Source: Patescibacteria group bacterium | GTDB lineage: Bacteria > Patescibacteriota > Microgenomatia > UBA1406 > GWC2-37-13 | Direction of reading: 5' to 3' | Assembly (NCBI GenBank): GCA_026004455.1 | Contig: BPJE01000001.1 | Coordinates: 366,325-430,324, forward strand | DNA: 64,000 nucleotides | Shown: positions 24,209-33,118 of the stretch, in pieces | Numbering within the stretch: the stretch's first letter is position 1 | Layout of the letters: every line of letters begins with the position of its first letter | Notes under the pieces: model-generated | What the model saw: only the letters and a program-made list of their open reading frames with translations | Databases searched by the model: none | What the model was told of the DNA's origin: nothing | Translations under genes and position numbers: made by a program

Positions 24209-24946
24209 TTATTTTGCTTTTGTTTGATTTTTGATAAACTCAATGATTTTTTGGACTTCTTCATCAGTGGCTAGGTAATAATGATTGATTATTTGACCAT
24301 TTTTATATTCATAAACTAATGGGATACAATAAGGAATATTAACTTTAACAATAGCTTCGTCAGAGATATTATCTAGATATTTAACAATCGCTCGTAAAGC
24401 ATTATGGTGTGATGAAAGAATGATGTTTTTACCATTTTTTAGTTTTTCTTCAATTTCTTTTTGAAAATAAGGAATAACTCTATTATAAGTATCTTTTAGT
24501 GATTCGCCAGCGGGTAAAAGTGAGGGATCAACATCTTTGTACTTTGAATCATTTTTTGGGTGGCGAGGATCATTATCAAGTACTTTTGGTGGCGCAACAT
24601 CATAGCTTCGACGCCAAATGTTAACTTGTTCTTCGCCATATTTTTTTACCATTTCAGCTTTGTTTAAAGTTTGTAGCGCTCCATAATGACGTTCATTAAG
24701 ATGCCAATCACGAATTATTGGGATGTTTTCTTGACCAATGGTTTTTAAAACAATTTCAAGAGTACGAATGGCTCTTTTTAAATAAGAAGTATAACCATAA
24801 TCAAAAATAATTCCTTTTTCTTTAATTCTTGGCGCATATTTTTTTGTCATTTCTTCACCTTCTTGGATAATATCAATATCTGTCCAACCAGTAAAGCGAT
24901 CAGACCATTCAGTTTGACCATGACGAACAATAACAAGATAGTTCAT
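24209..24946 (-). CDS. gpmA: 2,3-bisphosphoglycerate-dependent phosphoglycerate mutase
   Basis: 245 residues. VRHGQTEWSDRFTGWTDIDI has the phosphorylated His; YTSYLKRAIRTLEIVL, DWHLNERHYGALQTLNK and PPKVLDNDPRHP are dPGM signatures. The second histidine is in LSSHHNALRAIVKYLD, where the usual GN is HN. Interconverts 3- and 2-phosphoglycerate. It starts 6 nt after the enolase stop, so the order rpe-eno-gpmA forms a glycolytic operon on the minus strand. Confidence 0.94.
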   Translation of the reverse strand: MNYLVIVRHGQTEWSDRFTGWTDIDIIQEGEEMTKKYAPRIKEKGIIFDYGYTSYLKRAIRTLEIVLKTIGQENIPIIRDWHLNERHYGALQTLNKAEMVKKYGEEQVNIWRRSYDVAPPKVLDNDPRHPKNDSKYKDVDPSLLPAGESLKDTYNRVIPYFQKEIEEKLKNGKNIILSSHHNALRAIVKYLDNISDEAIVKVNIPYCIPLVYEYKNGQIINHYYLATDEEVQKIIEFIKNQTKAK

Positions 24947-24952
24947 AAGTTT

Positions 24953-26224
24953 TTATAAATGATTTTCAATTTCAATTAGTCGATTATATTTTGCCAATCT
25001 TTCGCTTCGAGACATTGAGCCGGTTTTTATAAAATCAGATGCACATCCATAAGCTAAATCAGCAATAAATGGGTCTTCAGTTTCACCTGATCGATGGGAA
25101 ATAATAATCTTCCAATTGTTTTTTTGAGCTAAATTGATTGCTTTAGCGGTTTCGTAAATTGTGCCGATTTGATTGGGTTTAATTAAGACAGCATTGGTGG
25201 CTTTTTCTTTAATTCCTTTTTCAATATATTCAGGATTAGTAGTATAAAGATCATCACCAACTATTAAAGGGACGGTCCTTGTAGGTTCTGTCCTTGATAA
25301 GGACAGAACCTGGAGAAATTTTTGAAAGCCTTGCCAGTCGTTTTCGGCAAAAGGATCCTCAAAAGAAAAAATATGATATTTTTCTTTTAGGGCTTTGTAA
25401 TAATCTATTAGTTCATCATTATTCAATTTTTTATTTTCTTTTTTAAATATGTAACTTCCATCTTGATAAAATTCTGAAGCAGCAGCATCAATGGCTAAAT
25501 GATAATCTTTTTCATTTTGATAATTTAAATCACTAGCAGCTTTGATTATCTCTTCAAAAACTTGTTCATTACTAGTTAATTCTGGTGAATAACCACCTTC
25601 ATCACCAACTAAAGTTGATAGGCCTTGTTTTTTTAAATTTTTTCCCAGTTGTTGAAATATCTCTGAGGCGATTCTTACAGATTGAGTTGAAGTATTGCTA
25701 GTTGGTGAGATCATAAACTCTTGAATATCAAAATTCCATCCCGCATGTTTTCCACCATTAACAACATTGACCATCAGTCTTGGAAAATCTGGAGTGACAT
25801 CAGAAAAATAAACTTCATTTAATACCTGCCATAAAGGTTTTTTTGTTGAGATGGCAAAAACTTTAATTAAGGCTTGAGAAACTGATAAAATCGCATTGGC
25901 GCCAAGTTGAGATTTGTTTTTTGTACCATCAAGCTCAATCATTAATTTATCGATTTTTTCAAAACTATTTTCATCTAAATTTTGATTGATTAATTTTTGA
26001 GCAATAATATTATTAACATTGTCAACTGCTTTTAAAACTCCAGCGCCATGATAACGATTTTTATCATTATCTCGAAGCTCAACTGCCTCATGAGATCCAG
26101 TTGAAGCGCCAGATGGTACAGATGATGAAGCAAAAACATTATTGTCTAAAAAAACAAAAGTCCGGATTGTTGGTTTTCCGCGAGAGTCTAAAATTTCAAT
26201 TGCTTTAACTTTTTTAATTTTCAT
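24953..26224 (-). CDS. eno: Enolase with in-frame palindromic insertion
   Basis: 423 residues. SSVPSGASTGSHEAVELRD, HAGWNFDIQEFMI, GDEGGYSPEL, HLAIDAAASEF, IFSFEDPFAENDW, VGDDLYTTN, LIKPNQIGT and SHRSGETEDPFIADLA give the whole active site. Between FQKF and LIVGDD, where other enolases have a short helix, it carries LQVLSLSRTEPTRTVP, encoded by an AAGGACAGAACC palindrome (25283-25311) of the intergenic type. It makes phosphoenolpyruvate. In the operon it lies between rpe and gpmA. Confidence 0.95.
   Translation of the reverse strand: MKIKKVKAIEILDSRGKPTIRTFVFLDNNVFASSSVPSGASTGSHEAVELRDNDKNRYHGAGVLKAVDNVNNIIAQKLINQNLDENSFEKIDKLMIELDGTKNKSQLGANAILSVSQALIKVFAISTKKPLWQVLNEVYFSDVTPDFPRLMVNVVNGGKHAGWNFDIQEFMISPTSNTSTQSVRIASEIFQQLGKNLKKQGLSTLVGDEGGYSPELTSNEQVFEEIIKAASDLNYQNEKDYHLAIDAAASEFYQDGSYIFKKENKKLNNDELIDYYKALKEKYHIFSFEDPFAENDWQGFQKFLQVLSLSRTEPTRTVPLIVGDDLYTTNPEYIEKGIKEKATNAVLIKPNQIGTIYETAKAINLAQKNNWKIIISHRSGETEDPFIADLAYGCASDFIKTGSMSRSERLAKYNRLIEIENHL
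25283..25311. repeat. In-frame AAGGACAGAACC palindrome in eno
   Basis: AGGTTCTGTCCTT (25283-25295) and AAGGACAGAACCT (25299-25311) are perfect 13-nt inverted arms with a 3-nt loop. The same arms form the intergenic hairpins at 16395, 17526, 34744 and 42417. Confidence 0.85.
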
Positions 26225-26245
26225 AATTTTAATAATAATAAATTT

Positions 26246-26914
26246 TTAACTATTTAAAAGATGAATTCTTTTTAAAATTTCCTCAACTGGTGATTTTGTT
26301 AAATAACCTCCTGGGCAAATCACATCGGGTAAAAATTTTTGAGATTTAATAAAAGAGATTGATTGATCATTTACGCCTCCATCTAAAAAAATTTTTGACT
26401 TATAGCCAATAATTCGTAATTGTTCAATTTTTTTAATCATTTTAGGCAAAAAAGAATTACCTTGAAATCCAGGATAAACTGACATTATTTGAACTGCTTT
26501 GATTTTATTTATATTGTATTTTTGTGCTAAATCATTGACTTTATCATCAGGATTTAAAGTTATTCCTATAGTAAAAGGAATTGAGACATCAGAAAAAAGA
26601 CTATTTTTTGGACTTAAATCAAAATGAATTAAAACATGATTAACTTTTATTTTTTTATTTATGACTAATTTTTTAAGTTTTTCAATAACATCCTTATAAT
26701 TTTTTAACATTAGATGAAAGTCAAAATAAAAATTATTTATCTCTTGATAATTAGTTAACTCATTTAAAAACTCATCAATATCGGCAGTTTTATTATCAAC
26801 ATATTCTCCATCAGTAAAATCAAGTTGAAAATAATTAAAGTATGATGAAAGTTTTTTGATTACTGAAAAATAATCATTAGTAGTTTTTTCCAAAATTGAA
26901 GGACAGATCTGCAT
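26246..26914 (-). CDS. rpe: Ribulose-phosphate 3-epimerase
   Basis: 222 residues. ICPSILEKTTNDY, YFQLDFTDGEYVDN (metal His replaced by Phe-Thr region, unusual), DFHLMLKN, VLIHFDLSP, TIGITLNPDD, QIMSVYPGFQGNSFLPKMI and IFLDGGVNDQSI correspond to the Rpe barrel strands; VICPGGYLTKS ends the phosphate site. Divergent from textbook enzymes, where the third motif is DVMDG; here it is DFTDG. Heads the rpe-eno-gpmA operon. The activity is likely but the metal site deserves scrutiny. Confidence 0.82.
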   Translation of the reverse strand: MQICPSILEKTTNDYFSVIKKLSSYFNYFQLDFTDGEYVDNKTADIDEFLNELTNYQEINNFYFDFHLMLKNYKDVIEKLKKLVINKKIKVNHVLIHFDLSPKNSLFSDVSIPFTIGITLNPDDKVNDLAQKYNINKIKAVQIMSVYPGFQGNSFLPKMIKKIEQLRIIGYKSKIFLDGGVNDQSISFIKSQKFLPDVICPGGYLTKSPVEEILKRIHLLNS

Positions 26915-26951
26915 AAATTAATTGTAGCAGATTTGGTATAATTTTAAGATT

Positions 26952-28214
26952 ATGTTAAAACAGCGAGTTTTGCAAAATTTAGAAAAATTTATTGCCATTG
27001 AATCAGTATCAACTGATAAAAAAAGAGCGCCTGAGATAAAAAAAGCAGTTGAGTTTATCAAAGAACAGTTAGAAAAGAGCGGATTTAAAGTTGATATTTA
27101 TTCAAATAAAAATTCTCATCCGTTAATTATTGCCAAAAAATTTTTTAATGAAAAAAATCAAACTTTAGGTTTTTATGCTCATTATGATGTTCAACCTGAA
27201 GACCCAGTTAATTTATGGAACACTTATCCATTTAAGTTAGTTAAAAAAAACGGAAAATTTTTTGGTCGCGGAGTTGCTGATGATAAAGGTCATCTAATCA
27301 TTTTAATTGAAGCAATAAAAGAACTTATTGAAGAAAATAAAATTTTAAAAAATAATATTGTTTTTGTTTTTGAAGGCGAGGAAGAAGTAGGTAGTGCTAA
27401 TTTTGAAGAGTTAATAAAAAAAGATAAAGATTTAAAAAAAGTTGGTGTTTTTTATGTTGTTGATATGGGAGTAAGAGATAAAAAAACACCTGAGCTTTTT
27501 TATGGATTGCGAGGAATTTGTGAGTTTGAACTAAAAGTTAAAGTGGCTGATTATGATATGCATTCAGGTGTTTATGGTAATTTAGTTTATAATCCAGTTC
27601 AGGTAATTGCTAATTTATTAACCAAGATTAAAAAGGATAAATTAAGAATAAATATTCCTCTATTTTACAAAGATGTTATTAAACCAACAAAAAAAGAATT
27701 ATCTGAACTTAAAAGACTAGGTCCTTATGAGGCAAAAATTTATCCGTCATTTGATGTTAATGGGATAATTGCTGGTTTTACTCAAGAAGGTGTTAAAACG
27801 ATTATTCCCTCTGAGGCGACAGTTAAATTTTCAATTCGCTTAGTACCCAATCAAAAGTATAAAAAAATCGAAAAATTAGTGGTTGATTTTATTAAGAAAA
27901 ATTTACCTAAAGAGGTTAAATATGAATTAAAAACTTTTTATGGTAGCAATCCTTTTTATACTAGTTTGGACAATCCGTATGTTGAAAAAACAAAAAAATT
28001 ACTTGAACAAGTATTTGAGAAAAAAACTGCTTTAAATCGATCTGGTGGTTCAGTGCCAGCAGCAGAAATTATTTCTCGAGTTCTTAAAAAACCAGTGATT
28101 TTACTTGGGTTTATTTTACCTGATGCCAATCTTCACGCGCCAAATGAAAATTTTGATGAAGAGATGTTTTGGAAGGGATATGGGGTGATTAAACTAATAA
28201 TGTCTAATATTTAA
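26952..28214 (+). CDS. M20-family dipeptidase/deacylase
   Basis: 420 residues. LGFYAHYDVQPEDP (zinc His and catalytic Asp), FGRGVADDKGHLI (bridging Asp), FVFEGEEEVGS (general base Glu), VVDMGVRD, and DYDMHSGVYGNLVYN at the start of the dimerisation lid, then a C-terminal DANLHAPNEN zinc His. This order is that of the carnosinase/DapE-like M20 group that acts on dipeptides. Divergently transcribed from rpe; likely recycles imported peptides. Confidence 0.88.
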   Translation: MLKQRVLQNLEKFIAIESVSTDKKRAPEIKKAVEFIKEQLEKSGFKVDIYSNKNSHPLIIAKKFFNEKNQTLGFYAHYDVQPEDPVNLWNTYPFKLVKKNGKFFGRGVADDKGHLIILIEAIKELIEENKILKNNIVFVFEGEEEVGSANFEELIKKDKDLKKVGVFYVVDMGVRDKKTPELFYGLRGICEFELKVKVADYDMHSGVYGNLVYNPVQVIANLLTKIKKDKLRINIPLFYKDVIKPTKKELSELKRLGPYEAKIYPSFDVNGIIAGFTQEGVKTIIPSEATVKFSIRLVPNQKYKKIEKLVVDFIKKNLPKEVKYELKTFYGSNPFYTSLDNPYVEKTKKLLEQVFEKKTALNRSGGSVPAAEIISRVLKKPVILLGFILPDANLHAPNENFDEEMFWKGYGVIKLIMSNI

Positions 28215-28489
28215 CAGTGAAAAAATTGACTTAATTTCTAATTGTTTTGAATTGACCTAAATAAATTAAGGACAATAGCTTTTTTACAAAAATGTTATGT
28301 TCTTTTAAAAATAATGAATAAAAAAATAGATAAACTAAATAATAATAAATTAATGCATTGATAAGGCTTATGTTATCATTAAAGATTTTTTTGATGTTAC
28401 ATTTTAATTTGGACTTGTGCATTTTTTATTTTTAATTTTTTGTAAATTATATTTGAATTAAAAGATAGGGTTTTGATATTTTAAATAAA

Positions 28490-28945
28490 TTAAAGATCTT
28501 TTTTTGGCTCACCAACAAATATTAGAGATAAGATTACACAAATAATAAAAGCAAATTCATAAGCATTTAACCAACTACCTATAAATCCACCCGTCATGAA
28601 AGAAAAAATCATTAAAAGTAAACTAAAATCACTTCCCATACCAATTGCAAAATAAAAAATCATAATGTAAATAATTGACATCATACTGTAACTAAAAATT
28701 CCAATAATACTACTGTTTTTTGTTTTTTCTTTTGATTTTTTAATTGATTGTATAAACTCATAATCAAAAATTTTTTCATAATTAAATCGATTATTAACAA
28801 TAAAATTAGGATTAATAGAAGCAGTAAGAAATGAATTTTTTTTAGTTATTATTTGTTGACTTGTTAATGTTTTTGCATTAATAGGATTATTATATTTACT
28901 AAGAAATAAAAATAAGTAAACAAACGTAATAATTACATATTTCAT
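28490..28945 (-). CDS. Small membrane protein of unknown function
   Basis: 151 residues. Signal-like N-terminus (MKYVIITFVYLFLFLSKYNN), polar region (SIKKSKEKTKNS), then two to three hydrophobic helices (SMMSIIYIMIFYFAIGMG, LLLMIFSFMTGGFIGSWL, AFIICVILSLIFVG). The topology resembles small conjugation-type pilin subunits but no sequence signature supports that. It sits 9 nt downstream of the glycosyltransferase gene on the same strand. Confidence 0.5.
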   Translation of the reverse strand: MKYVIITFVYLFLFLSKYNNPINAKTLTSQQIITKKNSFLTASINPNFIVNNRFNYEKIFDYEFIQSIKKSKEKTKNSSIIGIFSYSMMSIIYIMIFYFAIGMGSDFSLLLMIFSFMTGGFIGSWLNAYEFAFIICVILSLIFVGEPKKDL

Positions 28946-28954
28946 ATTTTTATT

Positions 28955-30022
28955 TTACAAAAATTTTATAATATCAAAAAAAACTTTTTTAAAGATATAT
29001 GCAGAAAAAAATTGACTGCGATTAAAGGCTTGATTACTCAATTTTGCTTTTAAATTTTTATCAAAATAAATCTCAATGATTTTATCAGCAATATCATTGG
29101 GGTCATTGGGATTGGCGATTATTACTCCTTGATTATCTGAGACCTCTTTTAAAACTGGAATATCGCTTATTATTGAAGGGCAGCTTTGTGAGCTAGCTTC
29201 AAGATAAGAAAAACCAAAGCCTTCATCGCGAGAAATTAAGATATTTACCTTGGCTTGTTGATAAAGTTTAATTAGTTGATCGTCATTAACATAACCAAGA
29301 AAAATAAAACGTTTATCATCAACTACTTCTTTTAAAAACTCTCTTAATTCTTTTTGCCAAGGATTAAATTTTGTGGAACGTGTAACGTGGAACTTGGAAC
29401 GTATATTAAAAACTTTACCAACAAATACACAAGTGACATTAGCGATTTTAATTGCTTTAGCTAGATTAACGAGGTTTTTATTCCAAGTCGCATCACCCAC
29501 ATATAAAATAAAATTTTCAATTTTCAATTTTAAATTTTCATTTTGTCCGCCAGTTGGCGGATTGACTTTTGACTTTTGATTTTTGATTTTAAATATTTTT
29601 GGCAAACATGGATAAATAACTTTTACTTTATTTTCTGATATTTTTAAGATCTCAACAATGTCTTTTTTTGAAGCATAAGAGTCAGTAATGATCAGATCAT
29701 AATTTTTTAAAGCAATTTTATTTAAAAAAATATTGATATTACCGCGAATTCCTGCGGGAAATTTATCAGGATATTTTAAAGGAATTAGATCATGAATAAC
29801 AGCAATTTGTTTTTTAGCGATTTTTTTCATTGTTAGTGGAGTTCGTAAAAAGTTGAAGAATGGATTAATAAAGACGTGGAACGTGGAACTTGGAACATGG
29901 AACGTATTGCTGAATTTCCAATTTGGGAAATTTTCTTTTAAAATCTGCAAGTATCGACCAACTCCACGAACAGTGCTTTGAGAGTCAGAGGCGGTTGGAT
30001 CGTAGACTAAAATATTGGTCAT
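28955..30022 (-). CDS. Glycosyltransferase family 4 carrying several in-frame repeat insertions
   Basis: 355 residues. VIHDLIPLKYPDKFPAG, ITDSYASKKDIVEIL, KVIYPCLPKIF, FILYVGDATWNKNLVNL and ISRDEGFGFSYLEASSQSCPSI (acidic donor-binding Glu) define a GT4 mannosyl/glucosyl-transferase. Three stretches are encoded by repeats found elsewhere between genes: NTFHVPSSTFHVF (about 29874-29905) and KFHVTRSTKF (29370-29402) by ACGTT/ACGTGG arrays, and KSKVNPPTGGQNENLKLKI (29515-29597) by the TCCGCCAGTTGGCGGA element plus AATTTT units. All keep the frame. Acceptor unknown. Confidence 0.85.
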   Translation of the reverse strand: MTNILVYDPTASDSQSTVRGVGRYLQILKENFPNWKFSNTFHVPSSTFHVFINPFFNFLRTPLTMKKIAKKQIAVIHDLIPLKYPDKFPAGIRGNINIFLNKIALKNYDLIITDSYASKKDIVEILKISENKVKVIYPCLPKIFKIKNQKSKVNPPTGGQNENLKLKIENFILYVGDATWNKNLVNLAKAIKIANVTCVFVGKVFNIRSKFHVTRSTKFNPWQKELREFLKEVVDDKRFIFLGYVNDDQLIKLYQQAKVNILISRDEGFGFSYLEASSQSCPSIISDIPVLKEVSDNQGVIIANPNDPNDIADKIIEIYFDKNLKAKLSNQAFNRSQFFSAYIFKKVFFDIIKFL

Positions 30023-30087
30023 AAAATAATTTTAATTAAAATAATATTTTTATAGAATTATATCCAATTTTTTGTTAGAATATCTAA

Positions 30088-30876
30088 ATGATACAAAATA
30101 TTCAAAAATTTACTCTTGATAAAAAACAAGTTTTTAATTTAGTTTTGGAAAATCGCTACCAAGTTGATTCACAAACAAGATTTTTATCTCGCTGTATTGA
30201 TGGTCGATACGAAAATACTGATAATTTACCAGCATTAGCAATTCCTGGCGCTGATGTTGGTGAGTTGGCTTTGATTTTTGCCACAGCTAATAATTTTGGA
30301 TTTGATGTTGATTATGAAAAAGTTTATCAGAGTCTTGTTAAAGTGATTGGCGGAGAGGAAAATTTTCAATATCATACTGATCATCATGGAGCAGTTGGTG
30401 TTCCAGCGTCAGGATGTGGTCATTTTAAACAAATAAAACTTGATTTAAAAGCTTATGATTTAACTACTCAAGATTTGGAGTTTTTAGAAAAAAAACTAAT
30501 GGAGATTAAAAAAAATAATCAAGCTAAAGAGGTAGTTTTAGAGGGAGATCATATTGAGGGAGCAATTTTACAAGTAAAAGGCAATTGGGGAGTTTATCCA
30601 AGATATTTTTTTGAGACAGATGAAGGTAGGCGAGAAATTGAGGTATTTGTTTTTCATCAAAGTTTAGTTAATGAACGGCATCGAGTTTTGGTGAAAGAGT
30701 TAATAAAAAACAAGGCAGTAATTTTTAGAAATGGAGAAGATGAAGAATGGCTTTATGAAGCTTTATCTGATATGATGGATAATCATCTTTTTGAGACAGT
30801 AAAAAGATTAGCGCCTGACTTGCCGATTTATAATGTAGATTTTGAAGATGATGGGGATTTTAAAGTTGCTGACTAA
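30088..30876 (+). CDS. Conserved-looking protein with Cys-Asp and Cys-Gly-His motifs
   Basis: 262 residues, soluble. FLSRCIDGRYEN near residue 34 and GVPASGCGHFKQ near residue 108 are spaced like the CxDxR and HxxC zinc sites of beta-carbonic-anhydrase-like folds, and HTDHHGAVG adds histidines. The rest (HIEGAILQVKGNWGVYPRYF, VFVFHQSLVNERHRVLV) is not recognised. I propose a metal-binding, carbonic-anhydrase-like protein only tentatively. It begins an apparent plus-strand series leading to dCTP deaminase, ThyA and FolA, each preceded by repeat arrays. Confidence 0.5.
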   Translation: MIQNIQKFTLDKKQVFNLVLENRYQVDSQTRFLSRCIDGRYENTDNLPALAIPGADVGELALIFATANNFGFDVDYEKVYQSLVKVIGGEENFQYHTDHHGAVGVPASGCGHFKQIKLDLKAYDLTTQDLEFLEKKLMEIKKNNQAKEVVLEGDHIEGAILQVKGNWGVYPRYFFETDEGRREIEVFVFHQSLVNERHRVLVKELIKNKAVIFRNGEDEEWLYEALSDMMDNHLFETVKRLAPDLPIYNVDFEDDGDFKVAD

Positions 30877-30914
30877 TTATACGTTTCACGTTCCACGTTA
30901 TACGTTATACTTTT
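30877..30914. repeat. ACGTT tandem array before the dCTP-deaminase-like gene
   Basis: ACGTTTCACGTTCCACGTTA and further TACGTT units occupy nearly all the 41 nt between two genes. Similar arrays precede folA (32519-32556), the CstR-like gene (44302-44335) and trxB (44697-44730). Confidence 0.65.
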
Positions 30915-30917
30915 AAT

Positions 30918-31454
30918 ATGATCGGTCCAAAAAAATTGCTTCAGTTAGTAACAGAGATTAATTTAGTTGAAGGATTAGCTGAGAGAGAGCTTCATAATCC
31001 AGAAGGCGCTGGATTTGACTTAAGACTAGGCGAGGTTTATAAAATTTACGGCGAGGCGTTTTTAGGAGTTGAGGAAAGATTAACGCCAAAAATTGAGCTT
31101 TTAGCAAAGTATGATCCTCAAAAACCTTCGTATTTTGTTTTTAAACCAGGTAAGTATTATTTAGTGACAACAATTGAAAAAGTTAATCTACCACTTAATA
31201 TTGCTGCAACATTCATCCCAAGAACAACTACATTTAGGAGTGGTTTGATTGTTCGAACTGGTATTGCTCAGCCAGGATATAGTGGAAAGTTAACTTTTGG
31301 ATTAAAAAATGAAGGACCAATTGAAGCAAAAATTGAGATGGGAGCAAGATTTGTTTTTGCTACTTTTCATTGGGTTGATGGTGGAGGAGAAAAGTATCGT
31401 GGTCAGTGGCAAGGCGGAAGAGTAACAACAGAGAAAAAGGAGAGGCAAGTATAA
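30918..31454 (+). CDS. dCTP deaminase/dUTPase-superfamily protein
   Basis: 178 residues. GAGFDLRLGEVY, AATFIPRTTTFRSGLIVRTG, IAQPGYSGKLTFGLKN and MGARFVFATFHW are the trimeric dUTPase/Dcd motifs, and the C-terminal KYRGQWQGGRVT resembles the nucleotide-closing tail of dCTP deaminase (YxGxYQ). It would supply dUMP from dCTP or dUTP for the ThyA that follows 66 nt downstream. Whether it is mono- or bifunctional cannot be told from these motifs. Confidence 0.8.
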   Translation: MIGPKKLLQLVTEINLVEGLAERELHNPEGAGFDLRLGEVYKIYGEAFLGVEERLTPKIELLAKYDPQKPSYFVFKPGKYYLVTTIEKVNLPLNIAATFIPRTTTFRSGLIVRTGIAQPGYSGKLTFGLKNEGPIEAKIEMGARFVFATFHWVDGGGEKYRGQWQGGRVTTEKKERQV

Positions 31455-31519
31455 TTAATAATGAAAAATGAAAAATTATTTTAGGTCAATTAGAAATTAG
31501 AATAATTAGTCATTTTTTT

Positions 31520-32479
31520 ATGATGCATCAAGAATATCAATATTTAAACTTACTTAAAGATATTTTGAAAAATGGTGTGAGAAAAGTAGATAAAGATACT
31601 GGTGATGCTTCTTATTCTGTATTTGGTCGGCAGATAAGATTTGATTTATCAAAAGACGAGCTTCCCCTTTTAACGACAAAAAAAGTTTACTGGAAAGGAG
31701 TTCTTCACGAGCTTTACTGGTTTTTATCAGGGCAGACAAACATTAGATATTTAGTTTTAAACAATGTTCATATTTGGGATGATTACCCGTACAAAATTTA
31801 TAAGTTAAAAGTTAAAAGTAAAAAGTCAAAAGTTTTGGAAAAAGAAGAGTTTATTGAGAGGATAAAAAGTGATGAGAAGTTTGCGAAAAAATGGGGAGAG
31901 TTGCCGCGGATTTATGGTGAACTTTGGCGAAGATGGCCAACTCGTTATGGAAAAACGATTGATCAGGTAAAATGGGCGCTTGAGGAGATAAAAAAAGATA
32001 AAAATGCTCATAATACTATTGTTACTTCTTGGAATCCAGAATATCTTTACTCAATGGCGCGGCCTGAAGATGTTTCTCGTTTTCCAATTTGTCATAATAT
32101 GTATCAAATAAATGTGATTAATGACAGGCTTTGTTTACAACTTTATCAAAGAAGCGCTGATATATTTTTGGGCGTACCTTTTAATATTGCCTCATATAGT
32201 TTATTGCTTTTAATTTTTTCAAAAATTACCGGTTACCCGCCGGGTGAGTTTGTTCATACTTTTGGTGATGTTCATATTTATGAGTCTCATCTTGAGGCAG
32301 TTAAAGAACAGATTAAAAGAAAGCCATATCCTTTTCCTAAAATTAGATTTACTTATGATTTTAAAGATGTTGATGAGTTTAAACCAGAGTATGTTGAGTT
32401 AATTGACTATAACTGTCATCCTCCTCTTAAAGCACCCCTTTCAGTCTCAGGTGGATATTGGGAAGATGTAAAAAAATGA
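31520..32479 (+). CDS. thyA: Thymidylate synthase
   Basis: 319 residues (an ATG three bases later is equally good). LLTTKKVYWKGVLHELYWFLSG is the N-terminal signature; RFPICHNMYQINV has the catalytic Cys; LQLYQRSADIFLGVPFNIASY and HTFGDVHIYESH complete the dUMP/folate site. IYKLKVKSKKSKVLEKEE (about 31798-31850) is encoded by AAAGTTAAAAGT micro-repeats and replaces the compact loop usual in ThyA. Makes dTMP from dUMP, oxidising methylene-THF to DHF, which the downstream FolA recycles. Confidence 0.94.
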   Translation: MMHQEYQYLNLLKDILKNGVRKVDKDTGDASYSVFGRQIRFDLSKDELPLLTTKKVYWKGVLHELYWFLSGQTNIRYLVLNNVHIWDDYPYKIYKLKVKSKKSKVLEKEEFIERIKSDEKFAKKWGELPRIYGELWRRWPTRYGKTIDQVKWALEEIKKDKNAHNTIVTSWNPEYLYSMARPEDVSRFPICHNMYQINVINDRLCLQLYQRSADIFLGVPFNIASYSLLLLIFSKITGYPPGEFVHTFGDVHIYESHLEAVKEQIKRKPYPFPKIRFTYDFKDVDEFKPEYVELIDYNCHPPLKAPLSVSGGYWEDVKK

Positions 32480-32518
32480 ATAATTAATAATGAATAATTA
32501 ATAAACAATTTAGAATTT

Positions 32519-32556
32519 TATACGTTTTATGTTCCACGTTATACGTTACACGTTAT
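32519..32556. repeat. ACGTT tandem array before folA
   Basis: TATACGTTTTATGTTCCACG and following TTATACGTTACACGTTATA units end 12 nt before the folA start. AATAATTAATAATG micro-repeats (32478-32505) precede it. Confidence 0.6.
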
Positions 32557-32567
32557 ATACTTAATAT

Positions 32568-33092
32568 ATGCTATCTATTATTGCGGCAATTGGAAAAAAT
32601 AGGGAGTTGGGAAAAGATAATAAACTTTTATGGCATTTGCCTTCTGATATGAAAAGATTTAAAAAGTTAACTGAGGGCCATGTGGTAATAATGGGAAGAA
32701 AGACTTTTGAGTCATTGCCAGAAAAATACCGACCATTACCAAATAGAGTTAATATTGTTATAACAAGCCAAACCTTGAGAACAAATTTTAAAATACCACG
32801 TCAAGATTGTTCTGTTTTTTTTGTTTCTTCAATTGAAGAGGCGATTGAAAAGGGAAAAGAGATTGTGAAAAAAGAGAATTTGCCTGATGAGATTTTTGTT
32901 ATTGGTGGAGCTAGTATTTATGCCCAGGCGATAAAATATGCGGATAAGCTTTATCTAACTATCATTGATAAAACTTATCCTCAAGCTGATGTTTTTTTTC
33001 CAAAATATCAAAATATTTTTAAAAAAGTTATTTATAATGAAAAAAGACAAGAAGATGAATTAAGTTTTCAATTTATTGAATTTTTAAAATAA
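32568..33092 (+). CDS. folA: Dihydrofolate reductase
   Basis: 174 residues. LSIIAAIGKNRELGKDNKLL, WHLPSDMKRFKKLT (catalytic acidic Asp), VIMGRKTFESLP, NRVNIVIT and IFVIGGASIYAQAI are the canonical DHFR blocks; ADVFFP lies near the end. Regenerates tetrahydrofolate after ThyA. Separated from thyA by a repeat-filled 88-nt gap but same orientation. Confidence 0.95.
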   Translation: MLSIIAAIGKNRELGKDNKLLWHLPSDMKRFKKLTEGHVVIMGRKTFESLPEKYRPLPNRVNIVITSQTLRTNFKIPRQDCSVFFVSSIEEAIEKGKEIVKKENLPDEIFVIGGASIYAQAIKYADKLYLTIIDKTYPQADVFFPKYQNIFKKVIYNEKRQEDELSFQFIEFLK

Positions 33093-33118
33093 AAATATAT
33101 TTAATATTTTTATTTATT

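Noticed and set aside
28231..28422. 63-codon open frame on the minus strand
   Set aside because: Very A/T-rich, no family resemblance, no clear ribosome-binding site; could be chance in such sequence.
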